From NCBI GenBank assembly GCA_964019695.1, contig OZ026516.1:101804368-101868367 (forward strand): a stretch of 64,000 nucleotides of DNA. Reading direction: 5' to 3'. The notes under the pieces were generated by a model. The model was not told where the DNA came from and searched no databases. It saw nothing but the letters and a program-made list of their open reading frames with translations. Shown here in pieces: positions 1 to 9,958 of this stretch (positions are counted from its first letter, which is position 1; every line of letters starts with the position of its first letter). Both the position numbers and the translations under genes were made by a program. Source of the stretch: Loripinus fragilis. Its lineage: Eukaryota; Mollusca; Bivalvia; Lucinida; Lucinidae.

Positions 1-3000
1 CCTGGTAGAATCTGCAGTGAAAGAAGTAGTGCTGTGTATCTTCGATGCTTCCACATCGACATAGTGGGGATTCAGTAATATTTTTGTGAAAGAGGTCCAT
101 ATTTAAAGAACTGCAGCCTGTACGTAAGCGTGCGTGAAGGATTTGGGCTTTCCTGGAACCACAGTAATAATAAGTTGGGACAGATTGAAGATCTTTCTTA
201 AGGAAAGTTTTAAATGATGAGAGAGTGTTTAGCTGCCTTGCTTCCACTGGTAGGCTGTTCCATTGCCTAAGAGTCGATGGAAGAAAAGAATTATGATAGA
301 GGCTAGTGTTAGACCTGATAGTATGAATGTCATTTGAGTTCCTAAGATTGTGATGAGAGATAGCGTTCACTTGCTGTGGAATTAAGGAAGACAGATATAC
401 AGGTGTGAGTTGATTAAACATCTTATAAAAGAGGGTAATTTTATGATCCTGTCATCTTCTGTGCAGGGTCTGCCATCCAACTTCTTTATAAAGATTGTCT
501 AAGGAAACGAGTTTTGTTGTGCCAGTAGTGATTCTCGCTGCTTCGTTTTGGATCTTGTCAAGTTCATTCTTTTCATACTGGGTGCAGTTATCCCATATTA
601 CATCCCCATATTCAAGAAGTGGCCTGATAAATGTTAAATAAATAGTTTCAAGAGACTTGCGATCCAGCTTGAATTTGAGTTTGCGCATAATATGAATTCT
701 GAACCAAGCTTTCTGCTTAATATAATCAATATGTTGATGCCAGCTGCAATCGTTAGAGAAGTATAAACCTAAATGTTTGTGAGTGGAAACTTCTTGAATT
801 TGGACATTTTGCATATATAAAGGTGGATGAATTGGCTTATTGATTTTGCGAGAGATTAGAAGAGATTCGTTTTTGGAAGGGTTGAAAGTTACTAACCAGA
901 TAGCAGCCCAACGAGAGAGTTTTTCAAGATCAGAATTAAGACAAAGAGCAGCTGTTGTAGGATTATCTACTATGATGAATAGACTAGTATCATCAGCAAA
1001 TAAACGGATATTGGATCCAATATTTTTAACAATATCGTTGATGTATAATAAAAACAATAGAGGGCCAAGTATAGAGCCTTGTGGCACGCCAGCTTTGATG
1101 TAAACCCATTCTGAGAGACTGCCTGGAAGCACTACACGTTGACGGCGTCCTGAGAGGTAGCTTTGAAACCATCTTAGGACGTCTCCTGAAACACCAGCAG
1201 CTTTAAGTTTGTAAATAAGTCCTTCATGCCATACACGATCAAAAGCTTTGCTAATGTCGCAGAAGACAGTCCGTACCTCTTTACCAGCATCAAGTGCTTC
1301 TGTGAAGATATGGTTTAAATATGCAAGTTGGTTAACAGTTGAGTCACCTGGGATGAAGCCTGATTGCAAGGAAGATAACATGTTATTGTCTTGGAGGTGA
1401 TTATAGAGATATTTAAAGACAAGTTTTTCAAATAATTTTGCTACAGAATTTAGCAGAGATATAGGCCTATAATTAGAAACAAGAGACAGGTCACCTTTCT
1501 TATGTACAGGGGTTACATTTGCATCTTTGTAGGGCGATGGGAATTTCCCTAAGGATAAGGATTTGTTGAAGAGAGAACACAGAGGTGATGATAGTTCGTG
1601 TGATAATTCCTTCAAAATGTGGTTACTGAGACCATCAGGACCAGATGCTTTGTCAGTTTTTAGAGTTCTAAGAATTTCTTCAACTTCTTGAGGATCAAAA
1701 GCTATACTGCTAAGACTTGTAAGATAAGAAGGTTCAGGTAGTTCTGGAAGGACAGCATTACTGTCGTCAAGAACTGTTTGCCCTTGAAAGTAATTATTAA
1801 AAAGATTTGCTTTTTCAAAGTCGTCTGTATATATGATCCCTTCAGATTCAATTGGAGGAATAGCAGAATTAAGGTTAGGGGATATAAAAGTTTTAAGCGT
1901 TGACCACCAGTCTTTAGAAGAGAGTGATTTAGATTTAAGCTTTTCAGCTATATTGTCATAGAATAGCTGCTTAGAGTTGCGAATCATTGTGTTAGTTTCA
2001 TTTCGCAGCTGTCTAAATTTAATCCAATGACGTTCTAGGTTAGTCTGCTTGGCTTTTCTATACAGTCGCTTTCGTTTGCGTATCTGCCTTTTCAAAAGTG
2101 TTGTTATCCATGGTGGATCTGAGGTTCTAACCCTTATAGATTTGTTGGGGATACATTCTTTTGTCAAGGATAAAATAGTGGAGTTTAAGTTAGAAGCATA
2201 GAGGGAGATATCGTCGTTCTCTAAAGCATGCCAGTCAATAGAAGACGCCTTTTCACGCAAGAGACCAAAATTCCCATTATTATACATCCAAATATGTCTT
2301 GTAAAAGCCTTGGCCTTTGGTTTCGAGAACTTACAAAAACCATAGATAGGACAATGATAACGCAGCTGCTGGTCCAAGAAAGGATCGCCAACACCATGAA
2401 GAATTAAATGTTCCTTGTTACTAACAAGAATGAGATCAAGCAAAGAGGAAGAGTGCTCTGTAAAGTGAGAAGGATCAGTAAGAAGTTGATGCAAAGAGAA
2501 CTGGGTACAAAGGGAATCGATTTTCTTCTTAGTCTGTGAGTTTAAGACATTGAAATTAAAATCGCCTGTGATTATTATGTCAGCGGTACCAGTGTCGACC
2601 GCTAAAGAAATGGATTCTTCGATATTGCTATAAACGTCAGCACTAGAATTGGGAGGTCTGTAGAAAAGACCGAAGAGTAAAGATTTCTTATTTAATACTA
2701 CTTCAATCCAAATACATTCAATTCCGTTGATTTCGAGGTCAGACCTGCGCTTGTAGAAAATTCCTGATTTTACATATAGTAGTAATCCTCCAAAGTGATC
2801 AGACCTTCGATCTTTACGTTCAGGTTTATGAAATGTTTGGAATACTAAGTCGTCAGATTGAACAGTAGGATTTAACCATGTCTCTGTGAAAGCCAGAATA
2901 TCAAATTCAAAAAGTTCAGCTTCCAGTATGTCAAGTTTATTAAGAATACTTTGTACGTTGTAATGGACAAAGGAAAGATTATGACTAAGATTAAGAGATC

Positions 3001-3409
3001 TAAGAGAGTTGTTAGAATGATTGTGAGAAGTAGAAGAGTTAAGAGAAGATGGAATAGAAGATGGGCCTGGGTTGGGATGAATATCGCCAGAGCATATTAG
3101 CAATATTGTGAGCCATAGAGTGAAAACTGTGATAAGCAATAGGAGTAAGCATTTACATGAAAACTGGACATTTGATCTTGACCTTAAATTAGGTAACGTT
3201 GATCTCAGTTGACATGGCAGAATTAAATCTTGTGTTTTGGACGTGCTATCCAAGATCGAAGAAAGCATCGAGAAAGCGTGGATTAGGTGACAGTTAAGTG
3301 TTAAGAGAAATATAGAATGGAGTGTAATATTGAGTGTGTATCTTGGGCGATATACTGGCATGACTGCAAACTTACTTTGTTTAACCTTATGTCTCATGTA
3401 ATTGTGCAT
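1..3409 (-). pseudogene. Non-LTR (LINE) retrotransposon ORF: endonuclease plus reverse transcriptase, one internal stop
   Basis: Read from 3409 down, this is a 985-codon ORF ending at a TGA (452-454); past that stop the same frame stays open to base 1. Order: hydrophobic leader (residues ~86-106) ending in a 2A-like GDIHPNPGP (108-116); apurinic-type endonuclease (~145-355) with HYNVQS, FTETW (E176), YRPP and TGDFN (D283); reverse transcriptase (~570-860) with DISKAFD, GVPQGSILGP and FADD (804-807). Beyond the stop come a QWNSLP segment and a C-terminal CxC...H...C motif, usual for CR1/L2/Jockey-type LINEs. The TGA stands where CGA (Arg) would give an unbroken ORF, a typical CpG decay change. 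The last endonuclease motif, normally S-D-H, reads RYHCPI, so the catalytic Asp may have become Tyr. LINE identity is firm; clade is inference. The 3' end is outside the window. Confidence 0.93.
3062..3088 (-). other. 2A-like NPGP motif in the LINE ORF
   Basis: Codons 108-116 read GDIHPNPGP directly after a Leu-rich hydrophobic run. The viral-type 2A ribosome-skipping consensus is D-V/I-E-x-N-P-G-P. Here His replaces the Glu, so skipping activity is uncertain. Related non-LTR elements of marine invertebrates are known to carry 2A-like sequences that overlap signal-peptide-like leaders. Confidence 0.7.
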
Positions 3410-3618
3410 AAAAAGATAATAAACAAGGCAAATGCAGTCATGTCAGAGAATGTGTATGAACAAGCCATCATACCCCCTTCAGGTCCCCAGTGTCTACCAA
3501 TCCCCTCCCTTAATTCCCTGATGAATATCGTTGTGAAGTTGCATGTTATCATCAAAAATACAAGATGAAGCATAGAAAATGTCATGTGACAGACAAGTGG
3601 AGGCAATTCGCGAGCGCT
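3410..3618. other. Probable 5' leader of the LINE
   Basis: Directly upstream of the LINE start codon on the minus strand. No coding motif, terminal repeat or target duplication was recognised, so the 5' boundary of the element is not set. Confidence 0.35.
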
Positions 3619-3763
3619 TTCGCGCGCGCGCGCGCGTGTGTTTGTGTGTATGTGCGTGTTAGTTCATGCGCGCGTGCGTGTGTGCGTGCGTGCGTGCGTG
3701 TGTGCGTACGTACGTGCTTGCGTGCGTGCGTGCGTATGTGCGTGTGTGTGTGTGTGTGTGAAC
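3619..3763. repeat. GT/TGCG low-complexity tract
   Basis: Alternating purine-pyrimidine sequence built from CG, TG, TGCG and TGTGCG units, about 145 bp. It opens with a (CG)n run and closes with a (TG)n run. The ORFs called through it are Cys/Val/Arg or His/Thr repeats and are artefacts. Confidence 0.9.
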
Positions 3764-4579
3764 GGATACAAGGTAGTAACATATAGTGCCGCTAAGTGGG
3801 TACTGATCAAAGTTAAGTCGTTGTAAAACACGGCATGGAGCTAACAACGTAAGTTGAGCTTTATTTTAGCGGTCATAACTTGTATTGATCTAGCCAGTCA
3901 GTTGGTGTAGAAGCTAACAGGCTTGTGTAGAAGCTAACAGTGAAAATTAACTTTGTTGGGTAATGCTGTGGTCTATGAAAGAAATGGTAATAGATTATAA
4001 TAATAATAATAATAGAAAGATAAAAAAGGATGAGAGAGGTGAAATAAACAAAATAAGTAGTGGTCAGTAGTCGGTCACCTATGCCAACTAGTACAACAGG
4101 TAACACGTGAGCTGCATAATATCTACAGTGTAGGTCCTGACACACAAGTACAGACATGTATAGCAGTATATAACCCTACTATGTACAACGTTAATAATAA
4201 CAATCTTGCTAGGTGGTTCACTTCATATATTGAGGGCTTGCAGGTTTTAATATCGGGTAATATTGCAATTTTTTTTGCAGAAGGAATTATGTCTTACGCA
4301 AACAGTAGGGACCCAGGTGAAGTGCCATGTTCGGTAGCCCCTCATTTGGGTCTCTACTGTTCGCCATACTACATATGTATATGAGAGCTGGAGTTTTGTA
4401 TCAGCGGTCAGGTGAAGAAGTCGTATAGTCACAGGGTTTCAAATGTTGAGATTTTTCAAAGGGATTTCAAGCCATGAGCAAGCCATAAAGTCCTAGCATC
4501 AACTTAAGTGCAAATAAGAAAGTCACATATCATCAATAAGTCATAGGTTGTAATTTTGAGGATATTTTTTGACTTATCA
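3764..4579. other. Non-coding spacer with (TAA)n and one degenerate hairpin
   Basis: No gene recognised. A short (TAA)n/(AAT)n tract lies near 3995-4012. At 4297-4366 a degenerate hairpin of the Q family has outer arms GCAAACAGTA / TACTGTTCGC around GACCCAGG / CATTTGGGTC. Confidence 0.5.
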
Positions 4580-5790
4580 AATAGTGAAGACTCAGATGAA
4601 ATGCCGCCTCTGCAGCATTCCATCCAGGTGCTCACTATTTGTCACATTACTTCAGGAGCCACCAACACAAAGGTATAACAAGTTTGAGATCCTCGTCGTG
4701 TCGATCAACGTCATAAACGTCGCATCGGCAGAAGTTTGAATGAAGAAATCACATCACAATCAATGGGTCTATGCACGTACGTGATTATCTAAAAAAACAC
4801 ACTTCGACTAAAGATCGCTATTTACTTAACAGCCAGTGAAATCCCCGATGAGGTGCCGACTCCTATGTGGCACTCCGTCCGGGTCCGCACTGTCTGTAAA
4901 AGTACTCAATTAGAAGCCATCAGCTTACAGAATAGGTAACTGCGACCAACGCTTTAACTAGTGTAAACAGGTGAGATCCCCGAAAAATGCCGTTTTATGA
5001 GGCACCCCATCTAGGTCCACACTGTTTGCTACCGAGTACACACATAGGAGTCACCAACATATAAGAGAATACGATTTTATGAGTCGTCATAACAGGTGCC
5101 CTGTACCGACAAAACGCTCATAACACCCAGTGTAGACCCTGATGAAATGCCGCGTTCTGATGCACTCAGTCCAGTCCCACACTGTTTATAAAAGTACTCG
5201 TTTAGGATCCAACAGAACACCAGTGATTGTAATTGAAAAAGAAAAAACAAACAACATAATGGTGTATTTGATATCACTCTTAACAACCAGTGCAGACCCC
5301 GATGAAATGCCGAGTTCTGTGGCACTCCATCCAGGTCCACACTGTTTGTAATGTATTCAGTTGTAGGATCATCAGCGATATGGGGGATACGATTTAATGA
5401 GTCTCAATAACAGGTGTCAAGACCGACACAGTGTCGTAACCGTTTTACAACCACTGAAAACCCCGATGAAATGCCACGATATGAGTCACTCCATCCAGGT
5501 CCACACTGCTTGTAACAATACTCGTCTAGGAGCAATCAGCATACAAGTTTGAACATTTTTTTGAGATTTCATAACAGGATATCTAAAACCGACACAGTGT
5601 CATATCTGCGTCAGAGAGATGCCGTAACCATGCAATAGCTGTGGGACACACATAGGTTGTGATTTTATATAGTACTTCTAATCTTTAACCGAAGATCGTT
5701 AATATTTGACAAACAGTGCAAGACCCAGATGAAATGCCGCATTCTGCGACACTCCATCCGGGTCCTCACTTTTTGCCGAACTAATAATTA
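4580..5790. repeat. Diverged tandem array, ~160-bp unit derived from a Q-type hairpin
   Basis: Each unit opens with a CAGTGnAGACCCcGATGAA-like segment, then AATGCCG, then CACTCCATCCAGGTCCACACTG, and continues with a spacer resembling TACTCGTTTAGGAGC and ATTTnATGAGTC. Unit starts are near 4834, 4967, 5128, 5288 and 5452, roughly 133-164 bp apart, with flanking relatives near 4587 and 5714. The inverted halves (CAGTG...GACC / GGTCCACACTG) mean each unit contains its own hairpin. No coding potential is seen. Confidence 0.75.
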
Positions 5791-5832
5791 GGAGCTACCA
5801 TATTATCGAGGGGCATGCCGTGGCAAGAGGAA

Positions 5833-5928
5833 AGCGTTTTTAACATTTTATCTGGTGCAATTGAAATAAATCCTGGCTGTAGTATTGTTAAGTACAACAG
5901 AGAGTGCGCAAAAGTAAGTGTATTATAG
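5833..5928 (+). pseudogene. Short relic with a 2A-like motif
   Basis: One frame reads ...FNILSGAIEINPGC... and ends at a TAG. It resembles the LINE leader class LLxxSGDIExNPGP, with D to A and the final P to C. It lies on the strand opposite to both neighbouring retroelement ORFs, so it would come from a separate element. The similarity is short and may be chance. Confidence 0.3.
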
Positions 5929-6008
5929 AAATAATCGACAGTTCGATCGTAAAATAGACCATATAAGAATTAGAACACACCTATAGGGCCAACTAAGCCA
6001 AACCCAAA

Positions 6009-6896
6009 TTAGTCAATGCCAGCGGAAGCTAGCGGTTGATACCCGTATGGGACAAGGTCATTTAGAGAGTTGATGCGGTGGACGTTACCCGTGTTGTCTT
6101 TGATCAGGATTGTACCGTCTGTGGACCAGGCGCCCTTGAGACGATCCGATTTAACCAAGAGACGAGCCTGATATAGATAGCTGCTACGTCTCTTGGTTAG
6201 ATCCTCGTTCACAAAGACACCAAGGAACCCATTGATTTTAAGTTTTACACGGTCACTGTAGAATTTGGCTCTGGCCCGATAAGTAGAGAATTTGACTATA
6301 ATGTCCCTAGGCTTGGTTCTCTTTGGGTGAGTTGGGTTACCGATTCTGTGACTTCTGTCGATGTCGCGTATGTCGATGTCAGACCCAATTTTGGTTGCCA
6401 TATCCAAAACGATACGATCAGTATCTTCATGTAGCTCCTCGCGGTATCCAGATATACGGATACAGTTTCGCCTGCTGTACTGCTCAGACTGGTCTGCCTG
6501 AGATTCCAAAGTCGTAACCCTTGCTTGAAGTGCCTTGTTGTCCGCCCTCAAGCTGGTGTTGTCATGTTCCAGAGAGATGATTCTGTCTTGTAGCCCCGTA
6601 AGAACACCTTTAACAACTGAATCAACTAGATTGCTGATCTCCCCTTGGAATGAAGCAATTACTATTTCAGAGAGTTTTAACATCTCGGAGGGAGGGATAA
6701 CGAGGTGTGGTGCTGAACCTGACACTTCGTCGGTAAATCCAGTAGCCATTGTTTGTTTGACAAATTCACTCTCTTCTGATATAGGAAGAAAATCAGATGC
6801 GTCAAGATCGACTTTGTTCTTTTTGTTATCAGCTTCAAATTCAGGTGATGTTAGTTCGCGTTTTCTACTCTGTTGAGCTATAAGAGTTGAAATCAT
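6009..6896 (-). CDS. LINE ORF1-type protein (coiled coil plus RNA-binding-like domain)
   Basis: An uninterrupted 295-codon ORF. Residues ~84-138 are a heptad-like coiled coil (ISLEHDNTSLRADNKAL). They lead into NCIRISGYRE, the RSHRIG block (181-186), PRDIIVKFSTYRARAKFY (196-213) and NGFLGVFVNEDLTKRRSSYL (222-241). This order (coiled coil, RRM-like fold, basic C-terminal domain) is that of L1/Tx1-type ORF1 proteins, which bind element RNA. No partner RT ORF lies next to it on the same strand: the LINE at 1-3409 is the same orientation but ~2.6 kb further and of another clade type. Probably an intact ORF in a partial element; expression cannot be judged. Confidence 0.75.
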   Translation of the reverse strand: MISTLIAQQSRKRELTSPEFEADNKKNKVDLDASDFLPISEESEFVKQTMATGFTDEVSGSAPHLVIPPSEMLKLSEIVIASFQGEISNLVDSVVKGVLTGLQDRIISLEHDNTSLRADNKALQARVTTLESQADQSEQYSRRNCIRISGYREELHEDTDRIVLDMATKIGSDIDIRDIDRSHRIGNPTHPKRTKPRDIIVKFSTYRARAKFYSDRVKLKINGFLGVFVNEDLTKRRSSYLYQARLLVKSDRLKGAWSTDGTILIKDNTGNVHRINSLNDLVPYGYQPLASAGID

Positions 6897-7519
6897 ACCT
6901 CACTTATGAGCAGTTACTGCAGTTACTGTAGTCATGAAAAAATCCGGCAGGACTTCTCCATATAAAATACCTTTAAATTATTGAATATTGTTCATGATAT
7001 TCACGTGGCTAAACAAGTATTAAGGAAAGAGCTCTAGAAAACATAGTCATCTACATACTAGATAAGTGAATAATTCCAAGTTCAAACTGATTCAACTCCT
7101 CATTTAGGTACACTAGAAGTCAAAATACACACACATCTTATTGTCAGATAATCATTTTAGTCGAATTGCCTCACATTTGTAAGAAAAGTCTATGAATAAG
7201 CCATGTCTCTAATAATTCTTCCTCCGCATTTTCAAAACAAACATTACTCCGCCATTTTGACCACGTGAGTCCTTCAGGGATTGAATTACAGCTTCATTTG
7301 GAAATTCTAACCTGTGACCCCTTTTAACTCTAGGTATTTAAATTGAAAGCATTGTTTGGGTAGCCAATCTGAGCGTTTCAACATAGCTGTTCTGAAATAG
7401 GTTACGTATGAAAGTAGGTTCTAAAACATTCTAACATTATTCAGATACATGTATGCAAAACGGTGACTAGGAGCTTTCTAGTGGTGCAGTCAGAACATCA
7501 TGTGATATACAGATTGATG
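6897..7519. other. Non-coding stretch upstream of the ORF1-type ORF
   Basis: No gene or repeat recognised. It lies downstream of TMF1 exon 6, so it is presumably intronic for TMF1. I looked for a phase-2 TMF1 exon here and found none with convincing splice sites. Confidence 0.4.
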
Positions 7520-7717
7520 GCAGGCGGGGTGGGGAGGCCCAAGCTATTATGGAAGAAACTGACAGAGAAAGACTGCTGTGAGGGGAAGCTCACGACAGTT
7601 GACCCTTAAGAAAGGAGCACCTGGAGATCAGGTGTGAGATCTGCTATGTGTACAGCTAGCCAGTTACCTGGTAGGGGGCCCTCTGATTTGGATGATGGCG
7701 CTGCACCTGCATGTTAA
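7520..7717 (+). pseudogene. C-terminal relic of a LINE-type reverse transcriptase ORF
   Basis: The frame beginning GCA at 7520 reads VGRPKLLWKKLTEKD..., then TTVDP, an in-frame TAA, then ERSTWRSGVRSAM...ASQLPGRGPSD, and a final TAA. The GRPKxxWKxxxEKD...WRxxVRxAM pattern is the C-terminal tail of a family of invertebrate non-LTR RT proteins. The internal TAA probably replaces CAA. Only the tail survives. Confidence 0.65.
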
Positions 7718-7788
7718 TCAAAAATCTGATTATGATACCCAAGAGTTGTGCAATACTGCTTTAACAGATAAATGTGAGCAACTCTTAC

Positions 7789-7892
7789 TTTCTAAGGATA
7801 CTGTTTCCCTCCACTAGATCGCAGTTTTCCTTGCTCAGCATCAACAACTTCTCCTCTCTGGCCTGTAGGATCTCAGACATTTCTGCCAGTTT
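7789..7892 (-). CDS. TMF1: TMF1 exon 6: start of first coiled-coil domain
   Basis: The acceptor TTTTCCAG precedes AAACTGGCAG and the donor is AA|GTAAGAG. Length 104 nt, start phase 0, end phase 2. The peptide starts KLAEMSEILQAREEKLLML and continues SKENCDLVEGNSILRK. The pattern x-L-A-E-x-x-E-x-L-x-x-R-E-x-x-L-L-x-L-S-K-E matches the beginning of the TMF DNA-binding coiled-coil region (vertebrate form ...LNEKLEKREAQLLSLSKE). This is the diagnostic exon for the gene. The right end of an H element lies 28 nt upstream of its acceptor. Confidence 0.88.
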
Positions 7893-7920
7893 CTGGAAAA
7901 CAAAGACATGTCTTACACAT

Positions 7921-8109
7921 AGGTTTAAATAAACAAAATTTTTGAGCCTAAAATTGTAAATATTTTCTTACCCATCCGTTTTAACATATGTTTTGGGTGC
8001 TCAAAAGAACCGTCTCACTGAGACGGTTCTTTTGAGTACCCACAACATATGTTTTGGTTGAGAAATAGGAAAACTAATCTTTTGCTACGCACTTTTAACT
8101 AAAGGCCTG
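7921..8109 (-). mobile_element. H element 1 (hairpin MITE)
   Basis: Consensus order in element sense: CAGGCCTTTAGTTAAGAGTG; a T-rich lead; the central hairpin (ACATATG...GGGTGCTCAAAAGAACCGTC and its complement); TAAGAAAATATTTACAATTT; TTTAGATAAACCT-like end. Here the hairpin is 7983-8053. Lies 28 nt before the TMF1 exon 6 acceptor, sense to TMF1. Confidence 0.85.
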
Positions 8110-8261
8110 ATTAGGGTATTCAACCTAATAAATGCATGAGCTCTTATTAAGCACACACTGAGTTCTTTTGGAGCTGTGAATGCTATCTAAACTTCTGCTT
8201 TCCCGCTAGTGTAGCGGTGAAATTTCAATACTAATATGTATTCATTGTTTACATGAAAATC

Positions 8262-8330
8262 AGTGTGGACCCTGATCAGCTGGCTTTATCAGAAGCAAGC
8301 TGATCAAGATCGGACAAGTTTTCAAAAGAT
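8262..8330. repeat. Q-type hairpin fragment
   Basis: CAGTGTGGACC...TGATCAGCTGGC with a partial inverted half (AAGCTGATCAAGATC). Degenerate copy of the small palindromic family that includes 18992-19068. Confidence 0.45.
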
Positions 8331-8384
8331 AGCATAGAATTTTTAAAGTAAGTGCACTGAGCACTAATTAGGGGCAATGCGTTA

Positions 8385-8577
8385 CAATAAAACCTGTCTT
8401 AAGCGGCCACTCAAAAATAGACAAAACAAGATCTTAAAGACAAACGGTAGCCCAATGAAGGTAGAAAGTATTCTTGGAGCATTCTGCAATACTTTTGACC
8501 TGCATTAAGCGATGATCGGTCTTGAAAACCAATTTTTGGTCTTCTTTTTTAGTGGCCGCTTAAGACAGGTTTTACTG
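8385..8577 (+). mobile_element. P element 1 (palindromic TA-flanked MITE)
   Basis: Starts CAATAAAACCTGTCTTAAGC and ends with the complement ...GCTTAAGACAGGTTTTACTG. TA precedes the left end. Terminal sequence and TA duplication fit a non-autonomous pogo/Tigger (Tc1-mariner superfamily) element. Confidence 0.8.
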
Positions 8578-8754
8578 GATTTAGAATTGTATTCCATGCC
8601 ACTATACCATATTAACCCTAAATGTTCTGTCACTTTAAAAAAGTCCTAACCATACTCATCTTAAAATTTGAATAAGTTCATTTGACTATTGTATTATGAA
8701 AATGGTAATGCTGAGATTTGGTTTTGACTGGTTGCTCAGGCCAATCTGTCCTAA

Positions 8755-9735
8755 TATTTGTAGCCAGAGCATGAGATTTCGGTACTTATCGCATCAGTTA
8801 GCAGTGACTTTCTGTGGCGTTTAAGCATATGCGCAGACTCACCAGAGCCTTCATTAATACTGCTTACATACTCAGAGAATGGATGTAAATGAAGGCTCAG
8901 AACAAAATTTAGACCTCTAGCTTTGCTAAATACGTCTAGTGTTTCCCCCAGCCCCAAAAAGGGCATGGTAAAGTTTCCAGGAAAAGGGCACTTTAAGCGC
9001 GCGAAAACGGGCTAAAAGGGCACTTTTGGAACGCGCGGCGACAGGCTAAGAGGGCACTTTTCAGTCCAAGTTCTTAATTGAATTTGGTATAATTTATGTC
9101 CCTTAGCATAATGCAGCTGTTATCTGTCCTTTTTAAATGCAAAATATACTACTTATTTATTTATTATTTAGAATTTTTAAACCAGTTTTAGGACTCCTAT
9201 TTGAGCACACACTCAATATATTATTATTATTTTTTAATTATTAAAATTTATCAGAATCACATTATTTATATGGGAATCATTTTTTTCTTCGATTGCCAAG
9301 ATCACTTCCTAAGTTTTTAACAAGACTGCCTTGTTTTGACAATCTTACTTGTACCTGGTCCAGATTAAAACTTCATTTCAAATACTTGCTAATTGGGGTA
9401 TTGTCATCAAAGTGATGTGTCAAGATTGCCTCAGGTAATTAGTCACCATTGTAAAAGGATCAACACTTCAGTAAACTATTGTAACAGCAGGTGTCTTCCT
9501 TGCTACTTCAGGCTTCAAACTGAAAAAAACTGTAACTTCCTTAGTTTTTGTCTGATTTTCATGATTTTTTTACCAAAATGTAGGGCATTTAATGTAGTTT
9601 TAGAAAAGGGGCATGGCGCTGGGGAAAGGGGCATGGCGCTAGAGAAAAAGGGCATGGCGCAGCGCCATGCTAAAACTGGCTAGGGGAAACACTAACGTCA
9701 AAATGGGTGTTTATTAGAAGCATTGCTCATATGCA
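8755..9735. mobile_element. E element 1, split by an insertion
   Basis: Left part to 8936 contains GAGATTTCGGTACTTATCGC, a CATATGCGCAGACTC / GCCTTCAT core and GAAGGCTCAGA. The sequence resumes at 9695 (ACGTCAAAATGGGTG, then GCTCATATGC). Relatives are at 23128, 38375 and 51550. The intervening 758 bp is a separate insertion. Confidence 0.6.
8937..9694. mobile_element. 758-bp inverted-repeat element inserted in E element 1
   Basis: Ends are TAGTGTTTCCCCCAGCC and its complement GGCTAGGGGAAACACTA (one mismatch). The 5 bp ACGTC is present on both sides (8932-8936, 9695-9699). The interior holds repeated GGGCATGGCGC motifs and no ORF of note. TIR and 5-bp duplication would fit a hAT5-type non-autonomous element; superfamily is inference. 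Confidence 0.75.
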
Positions 9736-9742
9736 ATAAGTA

Positions 9743-9958
9743 CAGTAAATCCTTAAGTCTAAAGTGGCCACTCAAAAATAGACAAAACAACGGTCTTAAT
9801 GACAAATGGTAGCTTAATGAAGGTCGAAGGTCAAAAGTATTGCAGTATGCTCCCCTTGGAGCATTCTGCAATACTTTTGACCTGCATTATGCGATGATCT
9901 GTCTCGGAAACCAATTTTTGTCTTCTTTTTGAGTGGCCGCTTAAGACAGGTTTTACTG
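9743..9958 (+). mobile_element. P element 2
   Basis: TA|CAGTAAATCC... to ...GGTTTTACTG|TA. Centre is AGTATTGCAGTATGCTCC / GGAGCATTCTGCAATACTTT. Same family as 8385. Confidence 0.82.

Noticed and set aside
3565..3847. Four overlapping Cys/Val/Arg- or His/Thr-rich ORFs on both strands
   Set aside because: They are translations of the CG/TG/TGCG tract and have no other content.
4580..5790. CRISPR-like array (regular repeats and spacers)
   Set aside because: Repeats are diverged and ~160 bp, contain their own hairpin, and the DNA is animal.
7021..7115. Possible further TMF1 exon on the minus strand (LNEELNQFELG)
   Set aside because: Acceptor phase does not fit exon 6 and a stop follows soon.
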